Assembly (NCBI GenBank): GCA_032095175.1
Contig: DAMCZI010000021.1
Location: forward strand, 1 to 64,000
From: DAMCZI01 sp032095175
GTDB lineage: Bacteria; Bacillota; Clostridia; Clostridiales; Caloramatoraceae
Reading direction: 5' to 3'
DNA: 64,000 nucleotides
Below, in pieces: positions 35,448 through 44,155 of the stretch. A program made the translations under genes and the position numbers. Under the pieces are notes generated by a model, which worked only from the letters and a program-made list of their open reading frames with translations, had not been told where the DNA came from and did not search any database. Position 1 is the first letter of the stretch. Each line of letters opens with the position of its first letter.

Positions 35448-35595
35448 ATTTGTTAAAATTAAAGAAGAAACTCCTAGTTATCCACCTGTATGTGTCCTCT
35501 TAGTATGGTTTCCAGAGTATGAACTATTAGATAAATGTCATTATCACGGAAGAATAGGAGCCTCTCTTTCAGTTTATTTAGACGAAAACAATTAA
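35440..35595 (+). pseudogene. Probable remnant of a small gene (C-terminal fragment)
   Basis: An open stretch without a credible start codon encodes KFVKIKEETPSYPPV, then a hydrophobic-aromatic segment and LLDKCHYHGRIGASLSVYL, ending DENN-stop. Codon choice and composition look protein-like and a terminator follows 9 bases later, but no ATG/GTG/TTG with a ribosome site opens it. It overlaps the end of the zinc-ribbon gene in another frame. A frameshifted extension or the tail of a decayed gene are both possible. Confidence 0.4.
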
Positions 35596-35603
35596 TATAC
35601 CCA

Positions 35604-35646
35604 AAAGGATGTTATCACCATTATTTTAATAGGTAATAACATCCTT
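35604..35646. terminator. Bidirectional terminator
   Basis: AAGGATGTTAT(C)ACC pairs with GGT(A)ATAACATCCTT, with one bulge or mismatch and A/T-rich flanks. It ends the minus-strand transcript from 35680 and perhaps the plus-strand small genes. Confidence 0.75.
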
Positions 35647-35679
35647 ATGAATTTTGCCAATATAATATCGTAGCCAATA

Positions 35680-37320
35680 CTAGCTAATTTCATATACTCT
35701 TATCATACTTTTTTCTTTACCTGCATCCCATGCTGACATATTACCTGTAACAACACATAAATTACCTGCAGTATTTGCAAAGTAATCAAGTATACCACCT
35801 TTTAATCTATGATGAGATAATATTTCTAAATTATCAGTATATAGTTCTATAGTACTTGCACCCTTTTGTATTATAAGATTGCCACTTTGATTAACACAAA
35901 CTAGCGATAGTTCTTCATTATATTTCTTATGTACACAAATCTCCATTTTAGCAATATCTATCTTTATTAATTCTTTTTCAAATATTGTTATGAATAAATT
36001 TTCTCCTTTATTATCCATTACAGCTTCAAAACTGGCATCACTTAACTCTATTTCCTTCAATATTTCAAGTTTATTATTAAAACAAACCAGTTTTGTAATT
36101 CTACAATCATTATCATCAATGCTATAACAATAGAACATTCTACCGAACTTATCAAAAAAGAATTTATCCCAATGACATCCTCCCAGTGTTTTAGTTTCAA
36201 AGCTTGCTTCAATATTACCACTACGGTTTATCTTAACTATTTCTGTCTTATCATTATAACTTTTTTCTCTATGTAGGTATATATATTCACCATGAATAAT
36301 TGGTGAAACATGTAAGTATCCAACCTCAAGTTTCCATCTTTTATCCCCATTAGCATCATAATCATATATAATTTGGTTTGGACCATAGCTAGAATAAATT
36401 ATATCACCATCTGGTAATAGTCGAATCGGATAAATATCTTTTTCATGCACAATATAACTATCAGTAAGTTCACCATTATTATTGAAAGAATATAGTCTTT
36501 TTTCCTCTATTTTTTTACCATTAACTTTAATTGAATTGCTTAATATTACCTTTTTATGTTCATTAATAAAGCCTGAATACTCATCACATTCAAATCCAAT
36601 TGAGTTATTTTTTAAAAATGGTAAAAGAGCACCATCAGGTCCAGGTACAAAAATACATGAATCATCAAGAATATAATCCTTCTCAGCACTCGGGAGAATA
36701 ACATTATATAAAGTCGAATCCAATACCTGGTTAAGCATTCCTTCCTTTTCATAGATTAACTTCAACTTTGTATAATTTTTTATTTTACTATCAGCTTTAG
36801 CTTCTCTCATGTATTCTACAACAGTATTTTTATCACAACTATATTTAAAATTTTCCTCTCCAAGCTCTTTTAATGTGTAAGAATCTATCCAAAGAGGTAT
36901 GCCAAATAACACTGAAAGAAGTTCGACCTTCCTTCCTAAATCTTCACATTTAAAAATCCACTTAAGCAGTTCCCCATCATCATTATCGAGTTTTAGCTCA
37001 TTTACAAATGCATCAACCTTTCCCATCTTGGCAGTATACCCATAGGCATCACTTGATACATGGCTTGTTATATTTTTTCCATTTCGAAAAATGCTTAATA
37101 CCAATATGTCATCATCAAAATATCCAACTGCTAATACAGCTGAATCAATTTTCTTTGAAAGTCTGCGGGCTTCCTGGTCAACCTTACCAATTTCAAAATC
37201 TTCCCGAAGTATAGTTGTCCAACCTTCAGAAATGGTCTTAACTTTATAACTCAGCAAAAGCTTCTGCAGTATATCAGGCGAGACATCTCTTATATGGATA
37301 CTAGAAAATTTTGTTCCCAT
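35680..37320 (-). CDS. Propeller-like hypothetical protein
   Basis: 546 residues, soluble, no signal peptide. Residues 1-150 form an unrecognised alpha/beta domain (SSIHIRDVSPDILQKLLLSY, KKIDSAVLAVGYFDDDILVL). Residues 220-545 show repeated blade-like units (RLLPDGDIIYSSYGPNQIIY, SPIIHGEYIYLHREKS, SLVCVNQSGNLIIQKGAS), typical of WD40/PQQ-like propellers. GGAGG supports the ATG. The N-terminal domain resembles immunity-type or sensing domains in layout only. It is the last gene of a same-strand run ispG-Nudix-DUF402-small membrane peptide-this, ended by the terminator at 35604-35646. Confidence 0.65.
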   Translation of the reverse strand: MGTKFSSIHIRDVSPDILQKLLLSYKVKTISEGWTTILREDFEIGKVDQEARRLSKKIDSAVLAVGYFDDDILVLSIFRNGKNITSHVSSDAYGYTAKMGKVDAFVNELKLDNDDGELLKWIFKCEDLGRKVELLSVLFGIPLWIDSYTLKELGEENFKYSCDKNTVVEYMREAKADSKIKNYTKLKLIYEKEGMLNQVLDSTLYNVILPSAEKDYILDDSCIFVPGPDGALLPFLKNNSIGFECDEYSGFINEHKKVILSNSIKVNGKKIEEKRLYSFNNNGELTDSYIVHEKDIYPIRLLPDGDIIYSSYGPNQIIYDYDANGDKRWKLEVGYLHVSPIIHGEYIYLHREKSYNDKTEIVKINRSGNIEASFETKTLGGCHWDKFFFDKFGRMFYCYSIDDNDCRITKLVCFNNKLEILKEIELSDASFEAVMDNKGENLFITIFEKELIKIDIAKMEICVHKKYNEELSLVCVNQSGNLIIQKGASTIELYTDNLEILSHHRLKGGILDYFANTAGNLCVVTGNMSAWDAGKEKSMIRVYEIS

Positions 37321-37419
37321 GGACTATCCTCCATACAAAATAAAATTAATCATTGATGTGTTTTTTAAGAATACAAATTACATTCATTATACCACATACT
37401 GGAATAATCATTATTTATT

Positions 37420-37530
37420 TTATAAAACCGGAACTTGAATCCCAACTGCAAAACCTATAAGCATTAAAGCAATGAAAATCAAACCAATTCCTACTGTGGC
37501 TATAAAAATTCTGATCAAAGTAACTTTCAT
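37420..37530 (-). CDS. Predicted 36-residue membrane peptide
   Basis: Short frame with GAGGTG directly before the ATG. The peptide begins MKVTLIRIFIATVGIGLIFI and ends ALMLIGFAVGIQVPVL: a single glycine-containing membrane helix with a basic N-terminus. It sits between the DUF402 gene (59 bases upstream) and the propeller-like gene. Spacing of the site to the ATG is tight, so confidence is moderate. Function unknown. Confidence 0.5.
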   Translation of the reverse strand: MKVTLIRIFIATVGIGLIFIALMLIGFAVGIQVPVL

Positions 37531-37589
37531 CACCTCAATCAGCACTCTAAAGCTTCTATTCTTTTATAGTCTATTTTTATATATTTCAC

Positions 37590-38117
37590 CTATTCCAGAT
37601 CAATTAAATATTTATTAAAAAAAGATATTAAAAAATCCTTATTCGGAATTATCTCTTTTATTATTTTCTCGCAAGTATTATGAGCTATATCGCAATCTAA
37701 CTTTGTTATAATTTTTAATTCAAGGGCTTCCATTAACTCATCCTCATCAAGGACTACGATTTTAAAATCCAGTGAAACAGCGATATCTAAATAGAGATCA
37801 TCATAAAATGGATTACCTTGTTCATCAATTGAATTCTCCTTTGTCATATCGAAATACCATTCAATTATTTCATTTGATTTATTATATACTGCACTAACAC
37901 ACCAATTTTCATCATCTGGTAAAAACATTATACATTTATAACCATCATCTATTAAACATACCTCTGATTGCTCATAATCCACTGTAATCTTTTGTTTTAC
38001 CTTATCAACTCTAATCAATGAAATATAACCTCTAAATATATCATCAATATAAATACATTTAGATGAATACGCCTCTAGAAATCCCCAATTCAATCCATTT
38101 ATAAATTTTCTTTTCAT
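37590..38117 (-). CDS. DUF402 (FomD/Ntdp-like) phosphatase-type protein
   Basis: 175 residues from the ATG at 38117 (AAGGTG nine bases upstream). The DUF402 metal-binding pattern is visible: WCVSAVYNKSNEIIEWYFDM, then DLYLDIAVSLDFKIVVLDEDEL, where the acidic residues bind divalent metal. Characterised members hydrolyse nucleoside di/triphosphates or, in FomD, CMP-linked phosphonates. It lies 44 bases behind a Nudix hydrolase gene, so the pair may share a nucleotide clean-up role; that is inference. Confidence 0.8.
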   Translation of the reverse strand: MKRKFINGLNWGFLEAYSSKCIYIDDIFRGYISLIRVDKVKQKITVDYEQSEVCLIDDGYKCIMFLPDDENWCVSAVYNKSNEIIEWYFDMTKENSIDEQGNPFYDDLYLDIAVSLDFKIVVLDEDELMEALELKIITKLDCDIAHNTCEKIIKEIIPNKDFLISFFNKYLIDLE

Positions 38118-38161
38118 AACGTTTATCACCTTCCAACTAACACTGTTGTACATTTTCTTCA

Positions 38162-38668
38162 TTAACAACACTTCATCTTTAATTTTATATATCTTTTTAA
38201 TGCAATAACATGCATAGGATAAAATCCTTTTTCATTTTTATCTAGTAGTTCCTTTAGTTCACTTACCGAAACCCATCTTAAATTTCTAGTTTCATTGGTG
38301 GTTGATAAAACTTCCCCTTTTGCCTTACAAATAAAGGTTTGTACCATTATCGGATAATAACCTTCTATATTTTGTGTACTTGTAAATGGGATATAATTAA
38401 GAACCTTATATCCATTTGATTCATAGATTACTGCATCCTTCTCCCCTTCAATCTCATAAACTTCAAGTCCTGTCTCTTCTTTTATTTCTCTTTTTAAACA
38501 TTCATATATGTTTTCAAATTCTCTTGTTTTTCCTGCTGGAATTTCTATCAATCCATTTTCTGCTTTTAAATTTTCCTTGAATCTTTCCTGAATCAAAATG
38601 TAATCTATTCCGTTCTCATTTTTCTCAATTATTCCACCAGCACCAGGTATAGTAAACTTCTCTATCAT
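38162..38668 (-). CDS. Nudix hydrolase, ADP-ribose pyrophosphatase-like
   Basis: 168 residues. The Nudix box runs about 47-69: it begins GKTREFENIY and closes REIKEETGL, with all the conserved glutamates present. An ADP-ribose-pyrophosphatase-like N-terminal strand (GAGGIIEKNENGIDYILIQE) precedes it. Such enzymes hydrolyse nucleoside diphosphates linked to another moiety; the exact substrate is not determined by sequence. It lies 18 bases after ispG and in the same direction, so it may be translated from the ispG transcript. Confidence 0.88.
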   Translation of the reverse strand: MIEKFTIPGAGGIIEKNENGIDYILIQERFKENLKAENGLIEIPAGKTREFENIYECLKREIKEETGLEVYEIEGEKDAVIYESNGYKVLNYIPFTSTQNIEGYYPIMVQTFICKAKGEVLSTTNETRNLRWVSVSELKELLDKNEKGFYPMHVIALKRYIKLKMKCC

Positions 38669-38686
38669 ATAAAAATCTCCTTACAT

Positions 38687-39736
38687 TTATAGTTTTTCAA
38701 TTTCTTTTACCAATTCTTCTACTAAATTTTCTTCTTTAATCTTTTTTATTACTTTGCCTTTTTTAAATATTAAACCTTCTCCCTTGCCTCCTGCAATGCC
38801 TATATCTGCCTCTCTAGCCTCCCCTGGTCCATTAACTATACAACCCATTATAGCTACCTTAATATTTTTTTCACACTTTGCCAGTCTTTTTTCTACCTCT
38901 TCAGCTATTTTTATAAGATTTATTTGTGTTCTACCACATGTAGGACAGGATATAAACTTAATGCCCCCCTCTATATAACCTAAAGCTTTAAGAATTTCAC
39001 GGCCCGCTCTAACTTCCTCCAATACATCTCCAGTAAGTGAAACTCTTAAGGTATCCCCAATTCCCTCCGATAGAAGAGTTCCGATACCCACACTGGATTT
39101 TATAGTTCCACTCCATAAGGTTCCTGCTTCTGTAACGCCTATATGCAGAGGATAATTTACTTTTTGTGAAATCAGCCTGTTACTTTCTATCATTTGCATT
39201 ACATCAGAAGTTTTTATAGAAATGGCTATATTATAAAAATTTAAATTCTCTAATATCCTTACATGTCTTAAAACACTTTCAACCAATGCTTCCGGGCAAA
39301 CTCTTGTATACTTTTCAAGAATATCCTTTTCTAAAGATCCTGAATTCACTCCAATTCTTATAGGTATACCTTTATTTTTTGCAGCATCAGCTACCATTTT
39401 AATTCTATCTATACTTCCAATATTGCCTGGATTTATTCTTACTGCTGCAGCACCATTTTCTATAGCTTTAAGTGCTAGCTTATAATCAAAATGCACATCT
39501 GCAACTAAGGGAACATGAATTTGTTTTATTATGTACTTCAAAGCCTCTGCAGCTGCTATATCAGGCACTGCACATCTAATAATGTCACACCCCGCCTCTT
39601 CCAAACAAAGAATTTGATCCACAGTAGCTTCTACATCTCTAGTATCTGTATTAGTCATGGACTGTACAGATATCTTTGAATCTCCGCCTACATATATGCT
39701 TCCTACTCTTATTTTTTTTGTAATTTTCCTATTCAT
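38687..39736 (-). CDS. ispG: 4-hydroxy-3-methylbut-2-en-1-yl diphosphate synthase
   Basis: 349 residues. N-terminal TIM barrel (VGSIYVGGDSKISVQSMTNT, GCDIIRCAVPDIAAAEAL, RINPGNIG, RIGVNSGSLE) and C-terminal 4Fe-4S domain with CPTCGRTQINL and GCIVNGPGEA cysteines. It converts MEcPP to HMBPP in the MEP isoprenoid pathway. GGGGGGG precedes the ATG. In clostridia the usual context is dxr-rseP-ispG-polC; here dxr and rseP are absent upstream, a LysR gene diverges instead, and polC is 12.8 kb away on the same strand. Confidence 0.96.
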   Translation of the reverse strand: MNRKITKKIRVGSIYVGGDSKISVQSMTNTDTRDVEATVDQILCLEEAGCDIIRCAVPDIAAAEALKYIIKQIHVPLVADVHFDYKLALKAIENGAAAVRINPGNIGSIDRIKMVADAAKNKGIPIRIGVNSGSLEKDILEKYTRVCPEALVESVLRHVRILENLNFYNIAISIKTSDVMQMIESNRLISQKVNYPLHIGVTEAGTLWSGTIKSSVGIGTLLSEGIGDTLRVSLTGDVLEEVRAGREILKALGYIEGGIKFISCPTCGRTQINLIKIAEEVEKRLAKCEKNIKVAIMGCIVNGPGEAREADIGIAGGKGEGLIFKKGKVIKKIKEENLVEELVKEIEKL

Positions 39737-39914
39737 TTATTTTCCCCCCCAAGATATAAGGATTCTAGCAAAGTTTATAAGAAACTTTTTGTTATAATCC
39801 CTTTATTTTCAATTTTCATTGAATTTATATACAGTATACTAGAGGATTTTTAATTCTTAAAACGAATTATATTAATTGTATCAATCAATATAATCGATAA
39901 TAGAGGAGGAAACT

Positions 39915-40817
39915 ATGAATATTGAATCCATCGAAACTTTTGTACTTCTTGCAGAGAATGGGAATTTTACTAAAACCGCTGAGATGCAGTATCTAGTTCA
40001 ATCAACAATTTCAAATAGAATAAATGAGCTTGAAAAATACATAGGAAAAGAGTTATTTATAAGAAATAATAAGAATGTAAAACTCACAAAGTCTGGAGAG
40101 GCTTTTCTCCCATATGCCAAAAGAATTCTTATGCTAAAGAAAGATGGAATAATAAAAGCTAGATCTATAGAAATGTATGAAGATAGATTAGCCTTAGGAT
40201 TAGAAAATTCAATATATAAGAGTATTATATCGCCAATAATAAAAAAATATTTTTCAACCTTTCCAAATATTGCTGTAAAACTTAAAGTGAATCATTCCGA
40301 AGAAATTATAAAGCTGCTAAGCGATGGCATATTAGATATTGGATTTGCTTACACAAAATCAAAATCAAGTAAATTTGAAGTTATTGATTTTTTAGAGGAC
40401 GAAATAATTCTGGTAACAAGCCCCAAAAATAAAATCATAGTTGAACCAGAAATTTCATATGAATCTCTAACGCAGCTCCCATTACTTTATGTAGATTTAG
40501 GAGAAGAGTTTTTTAATTGGCTAAGCATATTGTTTGGAGATAGCCCTCTATTAAAGCTTTCTGTTGATGAAATTTCATATGTAATCGATTTTGTAAAAGA
40601 AGGTTTAGGTTATGCATTCGTTACTAAATCCTCTGTTATCAATGAAATTCAAAATGGAGAGTTAATACAAATAAAGATAAAAGATTCAATTCCACCCTCA
40701 AGGCAGATATATATGCTAATTAATAAAAGTAAAAAAGATTCTATTTCAATAAAAAGTTGGTTGGAGATGCTTCATTCAGGAACCAATTGTTCCCATTATG
40801 CTTTAATTAACAAATAG
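39915..40817 (+). CDS. LysR-family transcriptional regulator
   Basis: 300 residues. The N-terminal winged HTH (about 1-60) reads NIESIETFVLLAENGNFTKT then AEMQYLVQSTISNRINELEK. The periplasmic-binding-like effector domain (about 90-290) has LALGLENSIYKSIISPIIKK and LSDGILDIGFAYTKS. AGAGGAGG supports the ATG. It diverges from ispG across a 178-bp gap, the classic LysR position, so it may control ispG-side genes or only itself; the ligand cannot be read from the sequence. Confidence 0.9.
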   Translation: MNIESIETFVLLAENGNFTKTAEMQYLVQSTISNRINELEKYIGKELFIRNNKNVKLTKSGEAFLPYAKRILMLKKDGIIKARSIEMYEDRLALGLENSIYKSIISPIIKKYFSTFPNIAVKLKVNHSEEIIKLLSDGILDIGFAYTKSKSSKFEVIDFLEDEIILVTSPKNKIIVEPEISYESLTQLPLLYVDLGEEFFNWLSILFGDSPLLKLSVDEISYVIDFVKEGLGYAFVTKSSVINEIQNGELIQIKIKDSIPPSRQIYMLINKSKKDSISIKSWLEMLHSGTNCSHYALINK

Positions 40818-40923
40818 TTAATATTAAAATAAGAATCTATTTACTACCTCATGATATAATATCAATTGTAGTTAATAATTATAATTTTGTCTTTTAAATT
40901 TACTAGTTTTGGGGGTTTAGTTG

Positions 40924-42273
40924 ATGGAGATAATAGATCAATTTTTGAGTCAATATATAAGAGAAATAGATTTTTACGAAAAGGCTGCGAGGATATGTGC
41001 AGAAACATGTGAATATGAGCTTGAAAGAGAAGGAATAAGAGCAATTGTTACCTATAGAGCTAAAAGAATTGATAGATTGAAGGATAAGCTTGTAAAAAGA
41101 AATGAAAAGAAAAAATACTCAACTGTAGATGAAATATATGAAGACATTGTAGACCTTGCAGGAGTTAGGGTTGCAATATACTTTCCAAACGATATAAACA
41201 AAATAGATAGATTTATAAAATCCAAGTTTAATGTAAAGGAAATAAAGGAGTTCCCTCAGTTAAAAAAGTATACTGATGAAGCCAATTCTAAAAAGAATGA
41301 GTACAAAAAGGTATTCTCAGGATACAATGCCACACACTATAGGGTATATCTAAAATCTCAAGACAGAAATGTTGATGATTCCAGCTATGGTCAAGCTATG
41401 ATAGAAATCCAGGTTGCATCAGTATTGATGCATGCATGGGCTGAGGTTGAACACGACCTAGTGTACAAGCCATTAAACGGAGAACTTTCTACAGATGAAT
41501 ATGAGATATTAGATGAGCTTAATGGTCTTATTTTAGCTGGTGAGCTTGCACTCAAAAGGCTCCAGAAGGCTGTTAAGCAGAGAGTTAGAAAGAATGGAAG
41601 GTATTTTTCAAGCCATTATGAGCTTGCTTCCTTTATTTATGATAGGATTTCAGCAGAATCAAAGGTTAAATTTGAAGATATAACCATGGGAAGAGCTGAT
41701 GTTCTTTTTAAATTCTTAAAAACCTTGAATATGAATAGACCTGAATATATTGATAAATATCTTGATAATGTAGATCCAGAATGTAAAAGCATTTCTGTTG
41801 TTGAACAGATTATAGATATGATGATTGAGGGAGATTCATCTCTATATAAGGTTTTATTAAGAGTTAAAAATCAAATGAGTGGTAAAAACCCATACAGAAA
41901 TTCCGATGAAAAGGAAGGCAATTCACAAAGTAAAAGAACCATTTTCTACTTTATAGATAAAATGGCGGATCTTCAATATACAATGAGAAAATACGTCGAT
42001 AAATTCCGTCCAGAGTTAAAAAACCAATATGCAATGAACATAGATACAATAATGGGTCTTATAGAAGATAAGGATATAAAAGCAAAGCTTGAGAGCGTTA
42101 AAATTATAAATACCGAAATTAAACACGGTTCCTCCATTCCATCAGATGAAATGCTCGTTGAAGGCGGAAAAATAATGGAACTTATTACCCAAAAGATACT
42201 GTCAAAATTCGATCTCGAAGACAGAAAAGAAATCGAAGACAGAATTCAACAAATAGAAGTAAAAGTTGATTAA
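40924..42273 (+). CDS. RelA/SpoT-domain (p)ppGpp synthetase-like protein with long C-terminal extension
   Basis: 449 residues. The RelA_SpoT nucleotidyltransferase domain (about 40-200) shows YRAKRIDRLKDKLVKRN, YEDIVDLAGVRVAIYFPNDI, GYNATHYRVYL and EIQVASVLMHAWAEVEHDL, the signatures of alarmone synthetases. There is no HD hydrolase domain. Small clostridial or bacillar synthetases are about 210-260 residues; this one has about 220 extra, mostly helical residues (KRLQKAVKQRVRKNGRYF onward) of unknown role. The start at ATG 40924 follows GGGGGT. It is ended by the perfect hairpin at 42317-42372. Confidence 0.85.
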   Translation: MEIIDQFLSQYIREIDFYEKAARICAETCEYELEREGIRAIVTYRAKRIDRLKDKLVKRNEKKKYSTVDEIYEDIVDLAGVRVAIYFPNDINKIDRFIKSKFNVKEIKEFPQLKKYTDEANSKKNEYKKVFSGYNATHYRVYLKSQDRNVDDSSYGQAMIEIQVASVLMHAWAEVEHDLVYKPLNGELSTDEYEILDELNGLILAGELALKRLQKAVKQRVRKNGRYFSSHYELASFIYDRISAESKVKFEDITMGRADVLFKFLKTLNMNRPEYIDKYLDNVDPECKSISVVEQIIDMMIEGDSSLYKVLLRVKNQMSGKNPYRNSDEKEGNSQSKRTIFYFIDKMADLQYTMRKYVDKFRPELKNQYAMNIDTIMGLIEDKDIKAKLESVKIINTEIKHGSSIPSDEMLVEGGKIMELITQKILSKFDLEDRKEIEDRIQQIEVKVD

Positions 42274-42316
42274 AAATTTTTGTCCATATTACTGACAACT
42301 TGAGTTATGAATAATT

Positions 42317-42372
42317 AGGGATAATACATAAAAGTGCCAGGCCATTGCCTGGCACTTTTATGTATTATCCCT
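42317..42372. terminator. Perfect 26-bp hairpin with AGTGCCAGGC core
   Basis: AGGGATAATACATAAAAGTG plus CCAGGC (42317-42342) is the exact complement of 42347-42372, with the loop CATT. It probably terminates the synthetase gene. Its core AAGTGCCAGGC is shared with the hairpin at 6647-6723. Confidence 0.85.
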
Positions 42373-42477
42373 ATTATGAATCGAGATATATTAATAACTT
42401 AAGTGCTTGGTGTTTGTTTTTTTGATATAATATTTTATATTTAGGGAAGTTATTATTAATGGATTGGTGTGATATGG

Positions 42478-44151
42478 ATGATTGGATTGTTGAAGAGTCT
42501 TACTAATAATCTGGGGTATGTAATACTTATAGCATTTATAGTTTCAAATCTTTCTACATTTAGAAAAACAATGCAAAAGGATAAATTTAACAGAAGAGAA
42601 CTTATAATTTTATCACTTATTTTTGGTGCATTTGGTGTCCTTGGAACATATGCAGGGACAGAAATCAATGGTGCTGTTGCAAACACAAGACTTATTGGAG
42701 TTATGGCAGGTGGAATATTGTGCGGTCCTGTTGTGGGAATTTCTGCAGGTTTTATCGCAGGTATACACAGACTTTTTGTTGGCTTTGGAAGGCTCACAGC
42801 TGTTCCCTGCACAATAGCAACAATAGCCTCCGGGGTTTTTTCTGCTTTAATATATAAAAAATCTAACAAAAACAATAGGTGGCTATATGGTTTATTAGGC
42901 GGCATATTTATGGAAAGTATTGAAATGCTACTTATCCTTATTATATCAAAGCCATTTTCACAAGCTGTTTCTATTATTCAGAACATTTATCTGCCAATGG
43001 GGTTAACTAACGGTGCTGGTATAGCTATATTAATCATAATAATACAGAATATATTTGATGAAAAAGAAGAGATAGCTGCAAAGCAGGCAAAGCTTGCGCT
43101 TGAAATAGCAAATAAAACTCTCCCATACTTCAGAGAAATAAATGCTGATTCTTTACAGAAAATATGTACGATAATAAAGGATTCGATTGGAGCAGATGCT
43201 GTTTCAATAACTGACAAAGAAAAAATACTCGCTCATGTTGGTCTTGGATCGGATCACCATGTTACTGGTGGAAAATTGCTAACAACTGCTACAGAAAAAG
43301 TTATTAAGGAAGGTAATATTCTAAGCATAAACCACCCTTCCCAAATCAACTGCAAAAATCATGACTGTCCCCTAAAATCTGCAGTTATAGCTCCACTACT
43401 TGAAGGTGATGAAGTAATAGGAACTCTTAAAATATACTATGCCAGAGAGGATGCCATATCCTTCAGTAATCAAAACCTTGCCCTTGGACTATCGCAGATT
43501 ATTTCCACCCAGCTTGAAATAAGCAAAGTAGGAAAATTAAAAGAGTTCGCTGCAAAAGCAGAAATAAAAGCTCTTCAGGCACAAATAAATCCACACTTTC
43601 TGTTTAATGCACTAAATACAATTATATCCTTTATGAGAATAGATCCTAACAAAGCAAGGGACTTGATAATAAACTTTTCCACTTATCTAAGATATAATAT
43701 TGAAGCCGGAGAGAAGCTGGTAAACATTCACCGTGAGCTTGAACAGGTTAATGCCTATGTTGAAATAGAAAAAGCAAGGTTTGGGGAAAAACTGCATGTT
43801 ATATACAATATAGATGATGAAATAGATATAAAAATACCTTCTCTTGTTATACAGCCCTTAGTTGAAAACTCAATCAAACATGGCATACTGGAGGGGGAAG
43901 GTCAGGGAACTGTAATAATTACAGTTAAAAGAATTGACCATAACAATATCATAATATCTGTTGAGGATGATGGAATAGGTATCACTGAAGAAGTAATAAA
44001 TATGGTTTATAAGGGCGAAATGAAGGAAAATAAAATCGGTCTAGCAAATGTAAACAACCGAATAAAGTATCTTTATGGAAAAGGCCTAGAAATTGAACGT
44101 CTTGCCAAAGGTACAAAAATGAGTTTCATTGTTCAAAATATAGAGGGGTGA
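42478..44151 (+). CDS. lytS: LytS-type sensor histidine kinase
   Basis: 557 residues from ATG 42478 (GTG at 42469 also possible). 5TM-5TMR_LYT membrane region (about 1-190: GVLGTYAGTEINGAVANTRL, RLIGVMAGGILCGPVVGISA). GAF domain (about 215-350, CKNHDCPLKSAVIAPLLEGD). HisKA-type His_kinase (QINPHFLFNALNTI, phospho-His) and HATPase (VEDDGIGI). It is followed 4 bases later by its response regulator gene. LytS/BtsS proteins sense pyruvate or related metabolites in several bacteria, and a CstA transporter gene follows here. Confidence 0.93.
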   Translation: MIGLLKSLTNNLGYVILIAFIVSNLSTFRKTMQKDKFNRRELIILSLIFGAFGVLGTYAGTEINGAVANTRLIGVMAGGILCGPVVGISAGFIAGIHRLFVGFGRLTAVPCTIATIASGVFSALIYKKSNKNNRWLYGLLGGIFMESIEMLLILIISKPFSQAVSIIQNIYLPMGLTNGAGIAILIIIIQNIFDEKEEIAAKQAKLALEIANKTLPYFREINADSLQKICTIIKDSIGADAVSITDKEKILAHVGLGSDHHVTGGKLLTTATEKVIKEGNILSINHPSQINCKNHDCPLKSAVIAPLLEGDEVIGTLKIYYAREDAISFSNQNLALGLSQIISTQLEISKVGKLKEFAAKAEIKALQAQINPHFLFNALNTIISFMRIDPNKARDLIINFSTYLRYNIEAGEKLVNIHRELEQVNAYVEIEKARFGEKLHVIYNIDDEIDIKIPSLVIQPLVENSIKHGILEGEGQGTVIITVKRIDHNNIIISVEDDGIGITEEVINMVYKGEMKENKIGLANVNNRIKYLYGKGLEIERLAKGTKMSFIVQNIEG

Positions 44152-44155
44152 TATT

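Noticed and set aside
42456..42905. 149-codon minus-strand frame opposite lytS
   Set aside because: It lies wholly within the membrane domain of lytS on the other strand; proline-rich composition is a mirror of the helices there.
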